NCBI GenBank assembly: GCA_900542765.1
Contig: UQOX01000006.1
Span: forward strand, 1 to 64,000
DNA length: 64,000 nucleotides
Source of the DNA: an uncultured Porphyromonadaceae bacterium
GTDB taxonomy: Bacteria > Bacteroidota > Bacteroidia > Bacteroidales > UBA11471
Direction: 5' to 3'
Both the position numbers and the translations under genes were made by a program. The notes beneath the pieces are model-generated. The model did no database searches, was not told where the DNA came from, and saw only the letters and a program-made list of their open reading frames with translations. Shown here piece by piece: positions 50,260 through 59,610 of this stretch (positions within the stretch are counted from its first letter, which is position 1; the number at the start of each line of letters is the position of its first letter).

Positions 50260-50289
50260 AATAGGGATTTTTCATTATATATTGAATGG

Positions 50290-50297
50290 CAAAGGTA
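50290..50297 (-). promoter_or_regulatory. -7 promoter element of the aminotransferase-LolE pair
   Basis: The minus strand reads TACCTTTG, 30 bases before the start. A TTTG at 50321-50324 is 23 bases upstream, near the usual spacing. Confidence 0.5.
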
Positions 50298-50345
50298 ATA
50301 GAATTATGGAAAAAATTGCACAAAAGCGCAGATTAAAAAACAAAA

Positions 50346-50381
50346 ATGCGAAAAGTCGTCAATGATCCCGACTTTTCGCAT
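50346..50381 (-). terminator. Terminator at the end of the polysaccharide operon
   Basis: A perfect 13-base stem, ATGCGAAAAGTCG (50346-50358) with CGACTTTTCGCAT (50369-50381), followed by TTTTTG on the minus strand. It lies about 105 bases past the wecG-like stop and separates the locus from the aminotransferase gene. Confidence 0.8.
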
Positions 50382-50485
50382 CATCTTTCTATATTGATAG
50401 GGGAGAACTCTTCGAAACGATTTGCCTATCGCCCGCTTCCTTGAACCAGTCTACCATCTCATGAGCTTCCGCCAACAGGGGCAGA

Positions 50486-51205
50486 CTACTTCTCGGTCTT
50501 CTCCTTCATCATATAACGGAAAAATATCAAGTTCCCCAGCAGATAGCGCCGCCACATGCGTCGGGGTTCTTTCAGCAGACGATAGGCCCACTCCATTCCG
50601 TGTTTCTGCCACGCCTCCGGAGCCCGCTCCACGGTACCGGCAAAGAAGTCAAATACCGCACCGATGGTCCCGATATGACCTCGCACATCGAGCTCGTCAT
50701 AGTGGGTATAGGCCCATTTCTCCTGTTTGGGAGCCGTCATGCCTACCCACAAAAGGTCGGGTTTTACACGATTTACCGCAGCAATCATTTCCCGATTCTC
50801 TTCTTCGGAAAATTCGGGTTTATAGGGTGGGGAATAGGTCTCGACAACAATGTTCGGATACACTTCACGCGCTTTCTCTTTGATCAGTTGAAGCGTCTTT
50901 TCACTGGCACCGAGAAAGAAACAGGTACCCCCTTTTTGATTGAGACGTCCCATTTCAAACTCAAACAAGTCCCACCCGGGAATCCGTTCGATATGTTCGT
51001 GCCGCAACCAGCGAAAGGCCAAGACAATACTCTCTCCGTCGGGTATCAATGCCCCGCCGTGCAACAAGGCTTCGGCAAAGAGAGGATCTTTCTGCGCATT
51101 ATTATACGAATGTGCATTGATTGTATTAATCAGTAACTTACCATCGGGCAGCGTCGCCAACTCGGACTTATGCCTCAATAAAGAAACTGTTTTCAGTCGA
51201 ATCAT
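50486..51205 (-). CDS. WecG/TagA/CpsF family glycosyltransferase (GT26)
   Basis: Predicted to add the second sugar (often N-acetylmannosaminuronate or ManNAc-type) to a lipid-linked acceptor at the inner face of the membrane. 239 residues with the GT26 blocks: INTINAHSYNNAQKDPLFAEAL, IPDGESIVLAFRW (catalytic aspartate region), GASEKTLQLIKEKA, VGMTAPKQEKW and IGTIGAVFDFFAGTVERAPE, then WAYRLLKEPRRMWRRYL at the membrane-contact C terminus. It is the last gene of the polysaccharide operon, 39 bases after the GT4 gene. Composition matches the chromosomal backbone rather than the AT-rich cassette. Confidence 0.93.
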   Translation of the reverse strand: MIRLKTVSLLRHKSELATLPDGKLLINTINAHSYNNAQKDPLFAEALLHGGALIPDGESIVLAFRWLRHEHIERIPGWDLFEFEMGRLNQKGGTCFFLGASEKTLQLIKEKAREVYPNIVVETYSPPYKPEFSEEENREMIAAVNRVKPDLLWVGMTAPKQEKWAYTHYDELDVRGHIGTIGAVFDFFAGTVERAPEAWQKHGMEWAYRLLKEPRRMWRRYLLGNLIFFRYMMKEKTEK

Positions 51206-51244
51206 TTTTGAAATTATATTAGAGCAATAAAAATCTAACGTGAA

Positions 51245-52354
51245 TTATCTCTGAGCGCAAACCTTTTGGAGCGTTTGCACAAAACGAGTTTCAAAAATCG
51301 GTAATGTAAAGAGCTCCTTATACCGCTTGTAACCAGCTTCACCCATTTTTCGGCGCAACTCACCGTCATCGATAAGAATCGCTATCTTTTCGGCCAATGC
51401 CGTTGCATTTTCCTTCGGGACAATAAACCCAGTAACCCCGTCTTCGACAATATCTCTTATGCCGCCTTCATCGGTCGAAATGACCGGCAACTTATATTGC
51501 ATCGCTTCGAGATTGACCAGCGGGAACGATTCATTGTGATAAAACGTGGGAAAAACAAAAATATCGGTCTGTTCAAAACAAGCAGCCTTCGCCTCTCCAT
51601 ACTTACCTCCTGCATATACGGCCATATCATCGAGCCGACGTTGAGCAACCGCCTGGGCAAAAGTCTCGGCCGAAATCTCCTGCGTCTCACCTCCGACAAA
51701 CGTACACGACACCGCATATCCCTGTTTTTTGAGTATCTGCAACGCATCGAGCAGCACATACACCCCTTTCGAAGCAATCAGGTTCGAGAGGAACAAAATA
51801 TTCACCTTGTCGTTCTTCCGGTTGAAAGCAGGCTCATCGGTAAAAAGTTCGGGAATGCCGTTGGCACAGACCTCAACATCTTTTCTCTCGACATAGCGGG
51901 AGAAATCGTCATACAGGAGCTCCGACAACAAGATGACTTTCAACCCTTTGAAAAAACGTTTATAGCAAAAGTCGAAAAGAGGTTTCTGCTGGTAATTCGA
52001 TACCCCTTTGTTGTGATAATGAACAACGACACGCGCGCCCAGCGATTTCAGCATCTGCACCACGACAAAGTCTTTGAGGAATGCGCCCCCTCCGGCATTG
52101 GGCGTTACATACACCAAGTCGGGACGAAATGAGCGATACTCCTTGCGGATACGGCCAAGCAGACGAGAAAAGTCGGTCAGTTTCGACAACCGCACTTTGC
52201 CTATATCTTCCAGATTGGCCGCCGTAGCCAAGTTGATATACCGGCAATCGAACGCCTCATTCACCAACCGGCTATCGTGGATATATTTTCCCACCATCGC
52301 AGCCCCATGCACCGGCGGCGGCATATGCATAATAAAAAGAACCCGCAATCTCAT
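51245..52354 (-). CDS. Glycosyltransferase family 4
   Basis: A GT-B fold sugar transferase of the polysaccharide locus, 369 residues. The N-terminal half begins VLFIMHMPPPVHGAAMVGKY, the donor-binding half has LFLSNLIASKGVYVLLDAL, and the E-x7-E-like end FPTFYHNESFPLVNLEAMQYKLPVIS with TDEGGIRDIVEDGVTGFIVP is typical of GT4. Donor and acceptor are unknown. Its composition is like the rest of the chromosome, and its start overlaps by four bases the stop of the AT-rich Fe-S gene upstream, so the cassette boundary falls here. Confidence 0.92.
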   Translation of the reverse strand: MRLRVLFIMHMPPPVHGAAMVGKYIHDSRLVNEAFDCRYINLATAANLEDIGKVRLSKLTDFSRLLGRIRKEYRSFRPDLVYVTPNAGGGAFLKDFVVVQMLKSLGARVVVHYHNKGVSNYQQKPLFDFCYKRFFKGLKVILLSELLYDDFSRYVERKDVEVCANGIPELFTDEPAFNRKNDKVNILFLSNLIASKGVYVLLDALQILKKQGYAVSCTFVGGETQEISAETFAQAVAQRRLDDMAVYAGGKYGEAKAACFEQTDIFVFPTFYHNESFPLVNLEAMQYKLPVISTDEGGIRDIVEDGVTGFIVPKENATALAEKIAILIDDGELRRKMGEAGYKRYKELFTLPIFETRFVQTLQKVCAQR

Positions 52355-53589
52355 TTATATCGGTCTAAAATTTTAATGATAAACCACAAATAGGGTCGCT
52401 TACCAACTTCCATCATTAACAATGACGCAAACTGTTTAATATACATTTTGAAAGTCGCTTTTTGAATCTGATCATCATGAATAGGATTTTTCAGTCCAAA
52501 CCATCTGCGGATATTTCTCATTGCAGATATACCGGCTCCTTTTTTATGTATGATAACATATTTTTGACTCGATAATAATACATCTTTGGGTAAATCATGT
52601 AACTCAATATAGCCATCATTGGCAGCGTTAGTCAAAATATTATCCCAAAAAGGAGTTTTTGTAACAATAGAAGTTATTCCTATCTTATCCACATTATAAG
52701 GTGCAATATTAATGTCACCAAAACTTATATCCGCTAATTCTCCAAAATGGTCATTACAAAGTAAACAGCGTTTATTCACAAAAAAACTGTGTGTCCCTAA
52801 CCAATAATGAATATATGGTATTTTTTTCTCCGATTCATCATAACATTCAAATTTCATATACCCCATACAGCCGTCATCTCTATATGAAAATTTTCTTATC
52901 TGTTCATAAGGAACTTTATATCTATTACAATAATATTTTGTGGAGATATTTATTTTGTTTAATGAACAATAGATAGAAAAATGACCAACAATGGAATCTT
53001 TTACTACTTTGAATTTTTCTTCAAATAAACGAAAAGCTTGAATATGGCAAGGTAATCCAACAATTATGTACCTACCAGGATTATTTTTGATTTCAGTCGC
53101 TATTCCTTCTATTGATGTAGTACAATATTTCGAACTTCGCGCATTAATAATGTCATTTTCGGTTCTGGCTATATATGAATGTGACAACATTTTATTTTTA
53201 TCATCAAATCCTACCACAGCCACCCCATCCATATATTTCTGGCGCAACAGATATAATAAAAATTGGGTTACAACACCACCGGAAGCGGAATGAAAGCGAA
53301 TCGTATCATCACAACTCCACCCAGTATAACTTTTATAGTAGGGTCCGATATATCTATCTTGTTCTACATTATATAATTGGGACGCAAAATTTTTTAATTT
53401 AAGACCTCGTCCAGGACAAGTTTGTGCACATATTCCACATTCAATACATCTATTGCTATCAATAACAGGACGAATTGATTTTGATCCATGTACGATTTTT
53501 ATACAATTAGAAGGGCACGCATCTTGGCAAATACCACAACCCATGCAAAGCCCAGATTTTACAACCCAATCTATATTTTTTTTATGCAT
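52351..53589 (-). CDS. Coenzyme F420 hydrogenase/dehydrogenase beta-subunit-like Fe-S protein
   Basis: 412 residues. Two 4Fe-4S ferredoxin motifs sit at the N terminus (CMGCGICQDACPSNC about 15-29 and CIECGICAQTCPGRG about 48-62), followed by an FrhB-like flavin-binding region with YTGWSCDDTIRFHSASGGVVT and VGLPCHIQAFRLF, and a CLLCNDHFGELADISFGD cluster-binding loop (about 280). Members of this family occur in polysaccharide loci next to pyruvyl transferases, in organisms not known to make F420; their reaction is unresolved. Very AT-rich. It overlaps the pyruvyl transferase gene by eight bases. Confidence 0.88.
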   Translation of the reverse strand: MHKKNIDWVVKSGLCMGCGICQDACPSNCIKIVHGSKSIRPVIDSNRCIECGICAQTCPGRGLKLKNFASQLYNVEQDRYIGPYYKSYTGWSCDDTIRFHSASGGVVTQFLLYLLRQKYMDGVAVVGFDDKNKMLSHSYIARTENDIINARSSKYCTTSIEGIATEIKNNPGRYIIVGLPCHIQAFRLFEEKFKVVKDSIVGHFSIYCSLNKINISTKYYCNRYKVPYEQIRKFSYRDDGCMGYMKFECYDESEKKIPYIHYWLGTHSFFVNKRCLLCNDHFGELADISFGDINIAPYNVDKIGITSIVTKTPFWDNILTNAANDGYIELHDLPKDVLLSSQKYVIIHKKGAGISAMRNIRRWFGLKNPIHDDQIQKATFKMYIKQFASLLMMEVGKRPYLWFIIKILDRYK

Positions 53590-54655
53590 ATTTTTCTACA
53601 ATCATTCTACAAAAAGAATACTGTTGCTTACTTTGTTCAATCATTGTAGAAAGTATCTTCGAATCATACTTTCCATAAAGCATCACCTTGGGCAAAAAGA
53701 ATCTTTCTTTTAATTGATCAAATACGATATCATCTTCGACAATTGCCCAATCGCCACCAATAGACCGAAGGAACGATTTTGTTTTTCCTGGGCCACGATA
53801 ACTAATAAAAGGAGTACCAACCGTAAGACCTGTTAGTCCCAAATGTAGCATCGATGTAATAAAAATATCCATTGATGCCAATACACCTAATAATTGTGAA
53901 GGAGATTCATATCTATCAATAAATATATTTTTAGACTCACAAGAAGGCGTATATTGATAATTAAGGCCGATCTTTTGCATATGTGTCGTTGTGAAATGGA
54001 ACTCCATGTCATCATGCGTTTCGGCATAGTCGAATATGGCATTTAGTAATTTTTGATCAAGATATTTACCTTTTTTGAAATTTATGCCAACACGATATTT
54101 TGTTGTAGGAGATAAGGTCTCATGATTAAAATACCGTGGCGTTTGAAACAACATGTCGGGATAATAAACAAACTCTTTTCCAAATTTTTTCATTTGTTCT
54201 ACGTCCCCTGCTAAACGGACAGTCCCGTTTATAAAGCTCTCCGATTCAAAAAACTTAATTCGATATTTTGAATACCATTTACTCGGTACTCTGAGCGCCC
54301 CATCTCCACCCATGGATATGGCACAAAATTTTATTGGATATTTCAATGAAGCTCGAAATAAATCCTTAAAATCCTGTTCATATTCAATGGCTGCTTTATG
54401 AATATGCCGTTTAAGCCAGCTAAACGGAGTTAATAAGGCTCCACCAGCGATGATACATAAGTTTACATCTTTACATAAAGAATCAATATCTGCGACCGAT
54501 TCTATATCATAAGTCGAGGCCAAACTATCTTCTAGTTGATACAATTTTACCTCATAACCCATACCTTTTATCAATTGGGCAAAAGCAATGGCTTGTAAGT
54601 CATCTCCATAATTTGCATATCGGAGAGGTGCCCATATAGCGATTTTCTTTTTCAT
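53582..54655 (-). CDS. Polysaccharide pyruvyl transferase family protein
   Basis: Expected to place a pyruvate ketal on a sugar of the repeat unit, or a related modification. 357 residues of the CsaB/WcaK family, with the N-terminal NYGDDLQAIAFAQLIKGMGYEV block (described by position about 14-35), IIAGGALLTPFSW (G-G-x-L), PDMLFQ, and C-terminal HLGLTGLTVGTPFISYRGPGKT. It overlaps both neighbours (8 and 4 bases), so it is tightly coupled to the Fe-S protein gene downstream. Whether it uses phosphoenolpyruvate cannot be judged from the sequence. Confidence 0.87.
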   Translation of the reverse strand: MKKKIAIWAPLRYANYGDDLQAIAFAQLIKGMGYEVKLYQLEDSLASTYDIESVADIDSLCKDVNLCIIAGGALLTPFSWLKRHIHKAAIEYEQDFKDLFRASLKYPIKFCAISMGGDGALRVPSKWYSKYRIKFFESESFINGTVRLAGDVEQMKKFGKEFVYYPDMLFQTPRYFNHETLSPTTKYRVGINFKKGKYLDQKLLNAIFDYAETHDDMEFHFTTTHMQKIGLNYQYTPSCESKNIFIDRYESPSQLLGVLASMDIFITSMLHLGLTGLTVGTPFISYRGPGKTKSFLRSIGGDWAIVEDDIVFDQLKERFFLPKVMLYGKYDSKILSTMIEQSKQQYSFCRMIVEKYA

Positions 54656-55410
54656 ATGATTTTTTCGGTTCCTTTAATTAAATCAACAATCCTATCCCCG
54701 AGTATATTTCGAGAAATAATTGATATATATTTCTTTACTTTTTTCTCCCATGGAATCCAAGATGCTGCACCATGGTGAATTGCACATGTTTCATTTTTCA
54801 ATTCTAATTTATTTCCCCATAATTTCCTTGGGTTGATTGGGTCAAAGTAGTCCGATTTTAAAATCTGAATCTCGTCATTTAAAATTTGATTCTTATCACA
54901 TATTTGCAATTCATATTTTTTTACAAGAATAGAAGTTAATATTCTTGGAGATGAATAGTTCAAACAAGGCTTGTTTTGATCCGATATAAAATGAATAGAA
55001 TCATAATATGATAACACTTCTTTTAAAAGATGGAAATGGGGTATTGATGCCATGAATAATCCAGGGTTTACAAAATATATATTTTTCTTAACATGCTTAT
55101 TTATAGCAAAAGTTGCTGCATAACTTCCCATAACATCTATTTCTTTTATTAATTCAACGTCTGTATCTAGAAATATACCCCCATAAGATTCTAATATTTT
55201 GTATCGCGCGTAGTCTGATACAAATGCGTACATATTTAGATTATATGCTTCTCTCATAAAAGTAGATGCATTTATATTAATATTAGACTCATCCCATCGC
55301 ATAATCTGGTACTGAGGCATATATTTTTCCCAACTTTTAATACATTTTTCAACCAACGGTGGTAATGGTTTTTTCCCAAACCAGCAATAGTGAATAATTT
55401 GAGGTATCAT
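54652..55410 (-). CDS. DXD-type glycosyltransferase (GT32, capsular/mannosyl type)
   Basis: A sugar transferase of the OCH1/capsular GT32 group. I set the start at 55410, where the protein begins MIPQIIHYCWFGKKPLPPL as in this family; the frame runs 29 codons further up into the polymerase gene without resemblance. 252 residues, with the nucleotide-sugar and metal site in YGGIFLDTDVEL (DxD) and FVSDYARYKILES. The C terminus has HHGAASWIPW, the family's His/Trp block. It overlaps the pyruvyl transferase start by four bases. Donor sugar unknown. Confidence 0.9.
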   Translation of the reverse strand: MIPQIIHYCWFGKKPLPPLVEKCIKSWEKYMPQYQIMRWDESNININASTFMREAYNLNMYAFVSDYARYKILESYGGIFLDTDVELIKEIDVMGSYAATFAINKHVKKNIYFVNPGLFMASIPHFHLLKEVLSYYDSIHFISDQNKPCLNYSSPRILTSILVKKYELQICDKNQILNDEIQILKSDYFDPINPRKLWGNKLELKNETCAIHHGAASWIPWEKKVKKYISIISRNILGDRIVDLIKGTEKII

Positions 55411-55432
55411 TTGTCGTTGTTTAATGATGTTG

Positions 55433-56698
55433 TTATTGTGATATTTTTTTATTTTGAAGTATGCTATTTTGGATAAATATGAATAGGAGAAATTCACTTG
55501 ATTCTAACCAATAATTACTAAGTAGCAACAGTATCATAAAGATATTAAGCAAAAAGAGAAAGAAATAATCTTTGTCAAACTTAGTTTTATGACTATACTG
55601 TATTATTTGCTTTATCCAAAATGCCAGGAAAAATGTAAAGAATATTATCCCAAGTTCGGCAGACAAGGAGATAATTGAGGAAAAAGGCTTATTACGAGCG
55701 CCATCTGTAAATCGCTCATAACTGACAATTGAAGAGTTCCATAGTGGATATATATCTTTTTCATGAAAATAAGGCATATGATGTCCCATTATTTTAGTAA
55801 AGAAATTGTCAGAATCATTATTTATTAAAAAACAACTTCTACTATTGTAACCGCCTGGACCAACACCTGTAAATATTGATATTATTTTATTTTCTGCAAC
55901 AAGGCGTATATAGTTTTCAAACATGACACGCTTTCTTGCATTGTTTTTAGCCTGCTCTGAAGACATAAATATCTCAATATTTCGCATATTATATGTCAAA
56001 ATATCTGGAGATACCTTTTTTAAAATATAATAAGAAGTAATAATAATAATACAAAAAGCAATAAGGCGTTTTATATTAATCTTAGTGAGTAAGAATATTC
56101 CTAATGTAGCAAAAAATGTCAATAATGTTAATCCCGAAAAACAAAATATGAAGGAAAAGGTAAAAAACAAACAATAAAAAATATCTTTTCGGTGATATTT
56201 TTTATTGTATATCAATGATATATAATAAAAAACCACATACGCATTCACAACAGCTAATCCAGAGACCCCATTAAAATGGGGGCCATATCCTCGTCCAAAA
56301 TCATCTACTGTTTTATATATAATAAATAATGAAATAAATCCAATAATGTTTATGACAATTAAAATATTCCGCAAAGCTTTAAAAAAATACTCCCACGGAA
56401 TAAAAATCTTTTTATTAGGAATGATATTACAAAATAATAGGATAATTATAGGTATTACTAACCAGCAAAATAAGAATGTATTTGCAAGATCAACCCGGTT
56501 GAATATAAGTCCCCAAAAAGCAGAAAAAACAATCAGAATAATTAAAAAGATTGTTTTAGGAGAAACTTTATATGAGAAAAAGAGATTCGCAAAGATTAGT
56601 GCTAAAGGCATCATCAATGTGAAAATTCCTCTTAATTGTGTGCAAAAAATAATTGCAACAACAATTGCTATAAGATATGCTTTAGAAACCTTCCACAT
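55433..56698 (-). CDS. O-antigen/capsule repeat-unit polymerase (Wzy-like)
   Basis: Predicted inner-membrane polymerase that joins lipid-linked repeat units on the periplasmic side. 421 residues, very hydrophobic, with about ten to twelve membrane segments and one large periplasmic loop (about 240-330) that holds VGPGGYNSRSCF and HMPYFHEKD. Sequence conservation in Wzy proteins is low, so the call rests on topology, loop position, AT richness and location between transferases, beside flippase and wzz. An O-antigen ligase-type (WaaL) role is less likely but cannot be excluded. Confidence 0.8.
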   Translation of the reverse strand: MWKVSKAYLIAIVVAIIFCTQLRGIFTLMMPLALIFANLFFSYKVSPKTIFLIILIVFSAFWGLIFNRVDLANTFLFCWLVIPIIILLFCNIIPNKKIFIPWEYFFKALRNILIVINIIGFISLFIIYKTVDDFGRGYGPHFNGVSGLAVVNAYVVFYYISLIYNKKYHRKDIFYCLFFTFSFIFCFSGLTLLTFFATLGIFLLTKINIKRLIAFCIIIITSYYILKKVSPDILTYNMRNIEIFMSSEQAKNNARKRVMFENYIRLVAENKIISIFTGVGPGGYNSRSCFLINNDSDNFFTKIMGHHMPYFHEKDIYPLWNSSIVSYERFTDGARNKPFSSIISLSAELGIIFFTFFLAFWIKQIIQYSHKTKFDKDYFFLFLLNIFMILLLLSNYWLESSEFLLFIFIQNSILQNKKISQ

Positions 56699-56710
56699 TT
56701 TTTCTTTACA

Positions 56711-57691
56711 CTATGGGATAACAGGTATAGTTTTATATTTTGCAGAAAGAACATATTTAATTCCATCAATGCATCCTTTAAGATACATATTACAAGATCC
56801 TTTAAATAGATGATATATCAATGTGGCTAAGATTTTCCATGTGATAGAAAGTACATCAAGACATTTTCCCCATAATTGTTTATCTCGTTTATAGATGAAC
56901 CTATGCCAAAATATAAAAAAATTACGGCCTTCGGCATAACTAGCAGCTTGTTTTCTACTTGCTTTTCTAGCGCCATCAAGATGCGTTAATGTAGATCTTG
57001 GGGTTATTGTAATAACATATCCATAGCAGAATAGCTTATAAAACATTACTTGATCTTCGGGCCAACTATAATTCGAGTCCTCTAACCACAACTCTTGTTC
57101 TAAATGAATAGCTTTTAAAGTCTCTGTCTTCGCAAAGCAATGAGAACCATGCCCAGTTTGAGTAAAATATATTTTATCAGATGTTTTCTTCTGTAAATGG
57201 ATAACGCCACCTGTTCGCCAAATTTTTTGAGAGAATCCATCGTCAATATTTGTGAACTTGTTTTTTCCCAATAAGAATTGCTTGATTATCCATAACCTTT
57301 TTTTTAGATGTGAATATTTATTTGCTTTTGATGCAAAATCTATCATTTGAGAAATACAAACATCTGCATTCATCTCTTGTGCTGATACAAAAAGTTCTTC
57401 AACATAATTCTCTGGGAATGCAACATCATCATCCAAAAGTAATATATATTTTGTTTGAACATATTCAATAGCCGCGATTCGTTGTTTTACCATGCCTTTT
57501 TCACACCGTATGAACTGTTCATATCCTAATCTTTCTTGAGGAAGGTCATAGTTATATGGAATAAAAATCAGCACATCTTTGGGCTTAATAGTTTGTCTAT
57601 CTATTGATTTTAGTAAAGACTCATATTTAGACCCCCCAAAACCTAATGTGCGGATTGCTATTGAATATTCAATGGAAATATTTTTATACAT
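56711..57691 (-). CDS. Family 2 glycosyltransferase
   Basis: GT-A fold transferase of the locus. ATG 57691 (MYKNISIEYSIAIRTLGFGG) is preferred over the in-frame GTG nine bases upstream; 326 residues. The donor and metal site is in YILLLDDDVAFPENYVEELF (described by its DDD at about residue 91), with the N-terminal QTIKPKDVLIFIP and the acceptor-side block WPEDQVMFYKLFCYGY. A C-terminal hydrophobic stretch (about 285-300) may touch the membrane. Donor sugar unknown. It starts 27 bases after the upstream GT2 gene ends. Confidence 0.88.
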   Translation of the reverse strand: MYKNISIEYSIAIRTLGFGGSKYESLLKSIDRQTIKPKDVLIFIPYNYDLPQERLGYEQFIRCEKGMVKQRIAAIEYVQTKYILLLDDDVAFPENYVEELFVSAQEMNADVCISQMIDFASKANKYSHLKKRLWIIKQFLLGKNKFTNIDDGFSQKIWRTGGVIHLQKKTSDKIYFTQTGHGSHCFAKTETLKAIHLEQELWLEDSNYSWPEDQVMFYKLFCYGYVITITPRSTLTHLDGARKASRKQAASYAEGRNFFIFWHRFIYKRDKQLWGKCLDVLSITWKILATLIYHLFKGSCNMYLKGCIDGIKYVLSAKYKTIPVIP

Positions 57692-57718
57692 ATATAACAC
57701 TTATTTTAATATAACGAT

Positions 57719-58465
57719 TTATACTTTTCCTTTTAAACGCATATATTGTTTAAAAAGAGAGTATAATAAATATTGTATGCAATATTGAGGATTTGATTCT
57801 ATAAAAATTCTCATATTTTCATGCAATATCTTTATCCCATTTTCTGATAGGGAAGAGATCCCTGATATATCATAATTTGAAACGGTTTTATCCACGTGAA
57901 TAAATTTAAACCCTTTTTTATATATTTTATAAGCCATAGCAAAATCTGCTGAAATTTGATATTTTGTATCAAACATTAATTCTTTTGCCACTCGAGTACA
58001 AATAAACATGCTTTGATGGCAAATACCCATACCAGTTCTATAAGGCATCAATGCCATTGTAAAAGGTTTATTCTTAAATTTAGAAACATATTTGTTTTTA
58101 TTATAAAGGTCTGTATTGCCCCATATTACTCCCACCTTATTAGAATAGTTCTTTTGGAATATATCTTCAATAACGGTATTATCATGAAACCTATCTCCAC
58201 TATTCATAAAACATACCCATTCTCCAGTGACCTTTTGTAACCCTTTATTCATGGCATCATATATGCCATTATCGGGTTCGCTTACCCAATAGTCAATTTG
58301 GGTGTCATACTCTTTAATGATATCTACCGTGCCATCGGTACTTCCTCCGTCAATAATTATGTATTCGCACGGGAGTGTCTGATTTATTACTGATTCTATG
58401 GTCTCCTTTATACCATCTTTATTATTAAAGACGACCGTTACAACTGACACTTTACTTTTCTTCAT
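57719..58465 (-). CDS. Family 2 glycosyltransferase (WcaE/WbbL-like)
   Basis: 248 residues beginning KVSVVTVVFNNKDGIKETIE, with the nucleotide-sugar site IIIDGGSTDGTVDIIKEY, the acceptor block SEPDNGIYDAMNKGL and WVCFMNSGDRFHD (metal-binding aspartate region). These are the motifs of the colanic-acid WcaE-type GT2 group. It acts at the cytoplasmic face on a lipid-linked intermediate. It overlaps the preceding GT4 gene by four bases. Confidence 0.92.
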   Translation of the reverse strand: MKKSKVSVVTVVFNNKDGIKETIESVINQTLPCEYIIIDGGSTDGTVDIIKEYDTQIDYWVSEPDNGIYDAMNKGLQKVTGEWVCFMNSGDRFHDNTVIEDIFQKNYSNKVGVIWGNTDLYNKNKYVSKFKNKPFTMALMPYRTGMGICHQSMFICTRVAKELMFDTKYQISADFAMAYKIYKKGFKFIHVDKTVSNYDISGISSLSENGIKILHENMRIFIESNPQYCIQYLLYSLFKQYMRLKGKV

Positions 58466-59610
58466 TTCTTTGTTTTTAAGGAGTTCATCAGATTCAACAT
58501 CTTTGAAGAATAGGCTCTATCCCAAGTATAGTCTTTATGAAAACTGGCTGCGGAGAGAGAGATTTTTTTGTACCAAGCATCGTCACTCATCAATCGAATT
58601 ATTTCATTGACAATTTGTTCGACATTTATCGGGTCTACAAATATAGAATTCTCTTTATCTTGAAGAATCTCTGTTGCGCCAACACTGTTGCTAACTATAA
58701 CGGGGAGCCCACAACTCATGGCTTCAAAAACGGCTAATCCCCAACTTTGATCGATGTTGATGAACATAAATACATCGGCATTCTTGTGCAGTCGTTTAAA
58801 TTCGGTTTCATCAACTTCACCACATATTGTTATGCGTTTTTCCAATCCTGCTTCATTGATTAATTGCTGAATCTTATTTGCATAAGTGACGTTAAATTTT
58901 GTCGTCCCTATAATATTGAGTTCTGCATCAATACCTTTTTCAACCAGAGACTTAACAACTAAAACTTGAGTTTCATAATTTCGATAAGGGAAGAATACTC
59001 CTGACGAAAGAAGATTTATCTTTTTGTCTTTAAATCGGAGAGTTGTGTCATCGATGTTTCTATTTACCTCTACAGGCTCAATGCCACAATAGAAGACTTC
59101 GGCATCACGATGGAATGCATTTTTTATCCGTTCTTGATTCTTGCTTACGTTTACAGTACATGCTGTTATATACTTTTGAAAAAACAAGAGATATTTCTTT
59201 CGTAAAATATCTTGAAATGTCGTTTCTCCTTTAGAAACTCCAACATGGAAATATGTGGGAAGATCGTTGATCTGCCATACGACTTTTTTCCCTATAAAAG
59301 CGGGGAAGTATGACTCAAAACCTGTATCATGAATATTTATAACCGAAGCATCTTTTACCAGTTTTCGTAATATAGAAATTCGTTTTATCGTATTAAATAC
59401 TTTCGAGAAAACATGCTTTGACGGTTTAAAGAAAATAGGACGTATCTTATCTTTATATTTCTGAAAGCCGACATATGTTCTATTCCAGTCAACAGGTTCT
59501 GTAATGATGATGAAATCTTCGCCTTGACTCTCGGTATATTCAATAAGTTTAAGTAACTGTTTGTGCGTTCCTCCGCGAACATTCAATGTCGTAATTAAAA
59601 ATGCAATCAT
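58462..59610 (-). CDS. Family 4 glycosyltransferase
   Basis: 382 residues, GT-B fold. The N terminus MIAFLITTLNVRGGTHKQLLKL has the GG loop of GT4. The donor-binding C-terminal half includes INLLSSGVFFPYRNYETQVLVVK, FINIDQSWGLAVFEAMSCGLPVIVSNSVGATEIL (described as the E-x7-E region, about 286-318) and ENSIFVDPINVEQI. The substrate is unknown. It overlaps its neighbours by four bases on both sides, so the flippase-GT4-GT2 block is translationally linked. Confidence 0.92.
   Translation of the reverse strand: MIAFLITTLNVRGGTHKQLLKLIEYTESQGEDFIIITEPVDWNRTYVGFQKYKDKIRPIFFKPSKHVFSKVFNTIKRISILRKLVKDASVINIHDTGFESYFPAFIGKKVVWQINDLPTYFHVGVSKGETTFQDILRKKYLLFFQKYITACTVNVSKNQERIKNAFHRDAEVFYCGIEPVEVNRNIDDTTLRFKDKKINLLSSGVFFPYRNYETQVLVVKSLVEKGIDAELNIIGTTKFNVTYANKIQQLINEAGLEKRITICGEVDETEFKRLHKNADVFMFINIDQSWGLAVFEAMSCGLPVIVSNSVGATEILQDKENSIFVDPINVEQIVNEIIRLMSDDAWYKKISLSAASFHKDYTWDRAYSSKMLNLMNSLKTKK

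Noticed and set aside
50400..50485. A minus-strand frame after wecG reading AEAHEMVDWFKEAGD... to a stop
   Set aside because: It looks protein-like, but it is in another frame from the complete 239-residue WecG-like protein, has no start upstream and ends at 28 codons; possibly a remnant, not enough to call.
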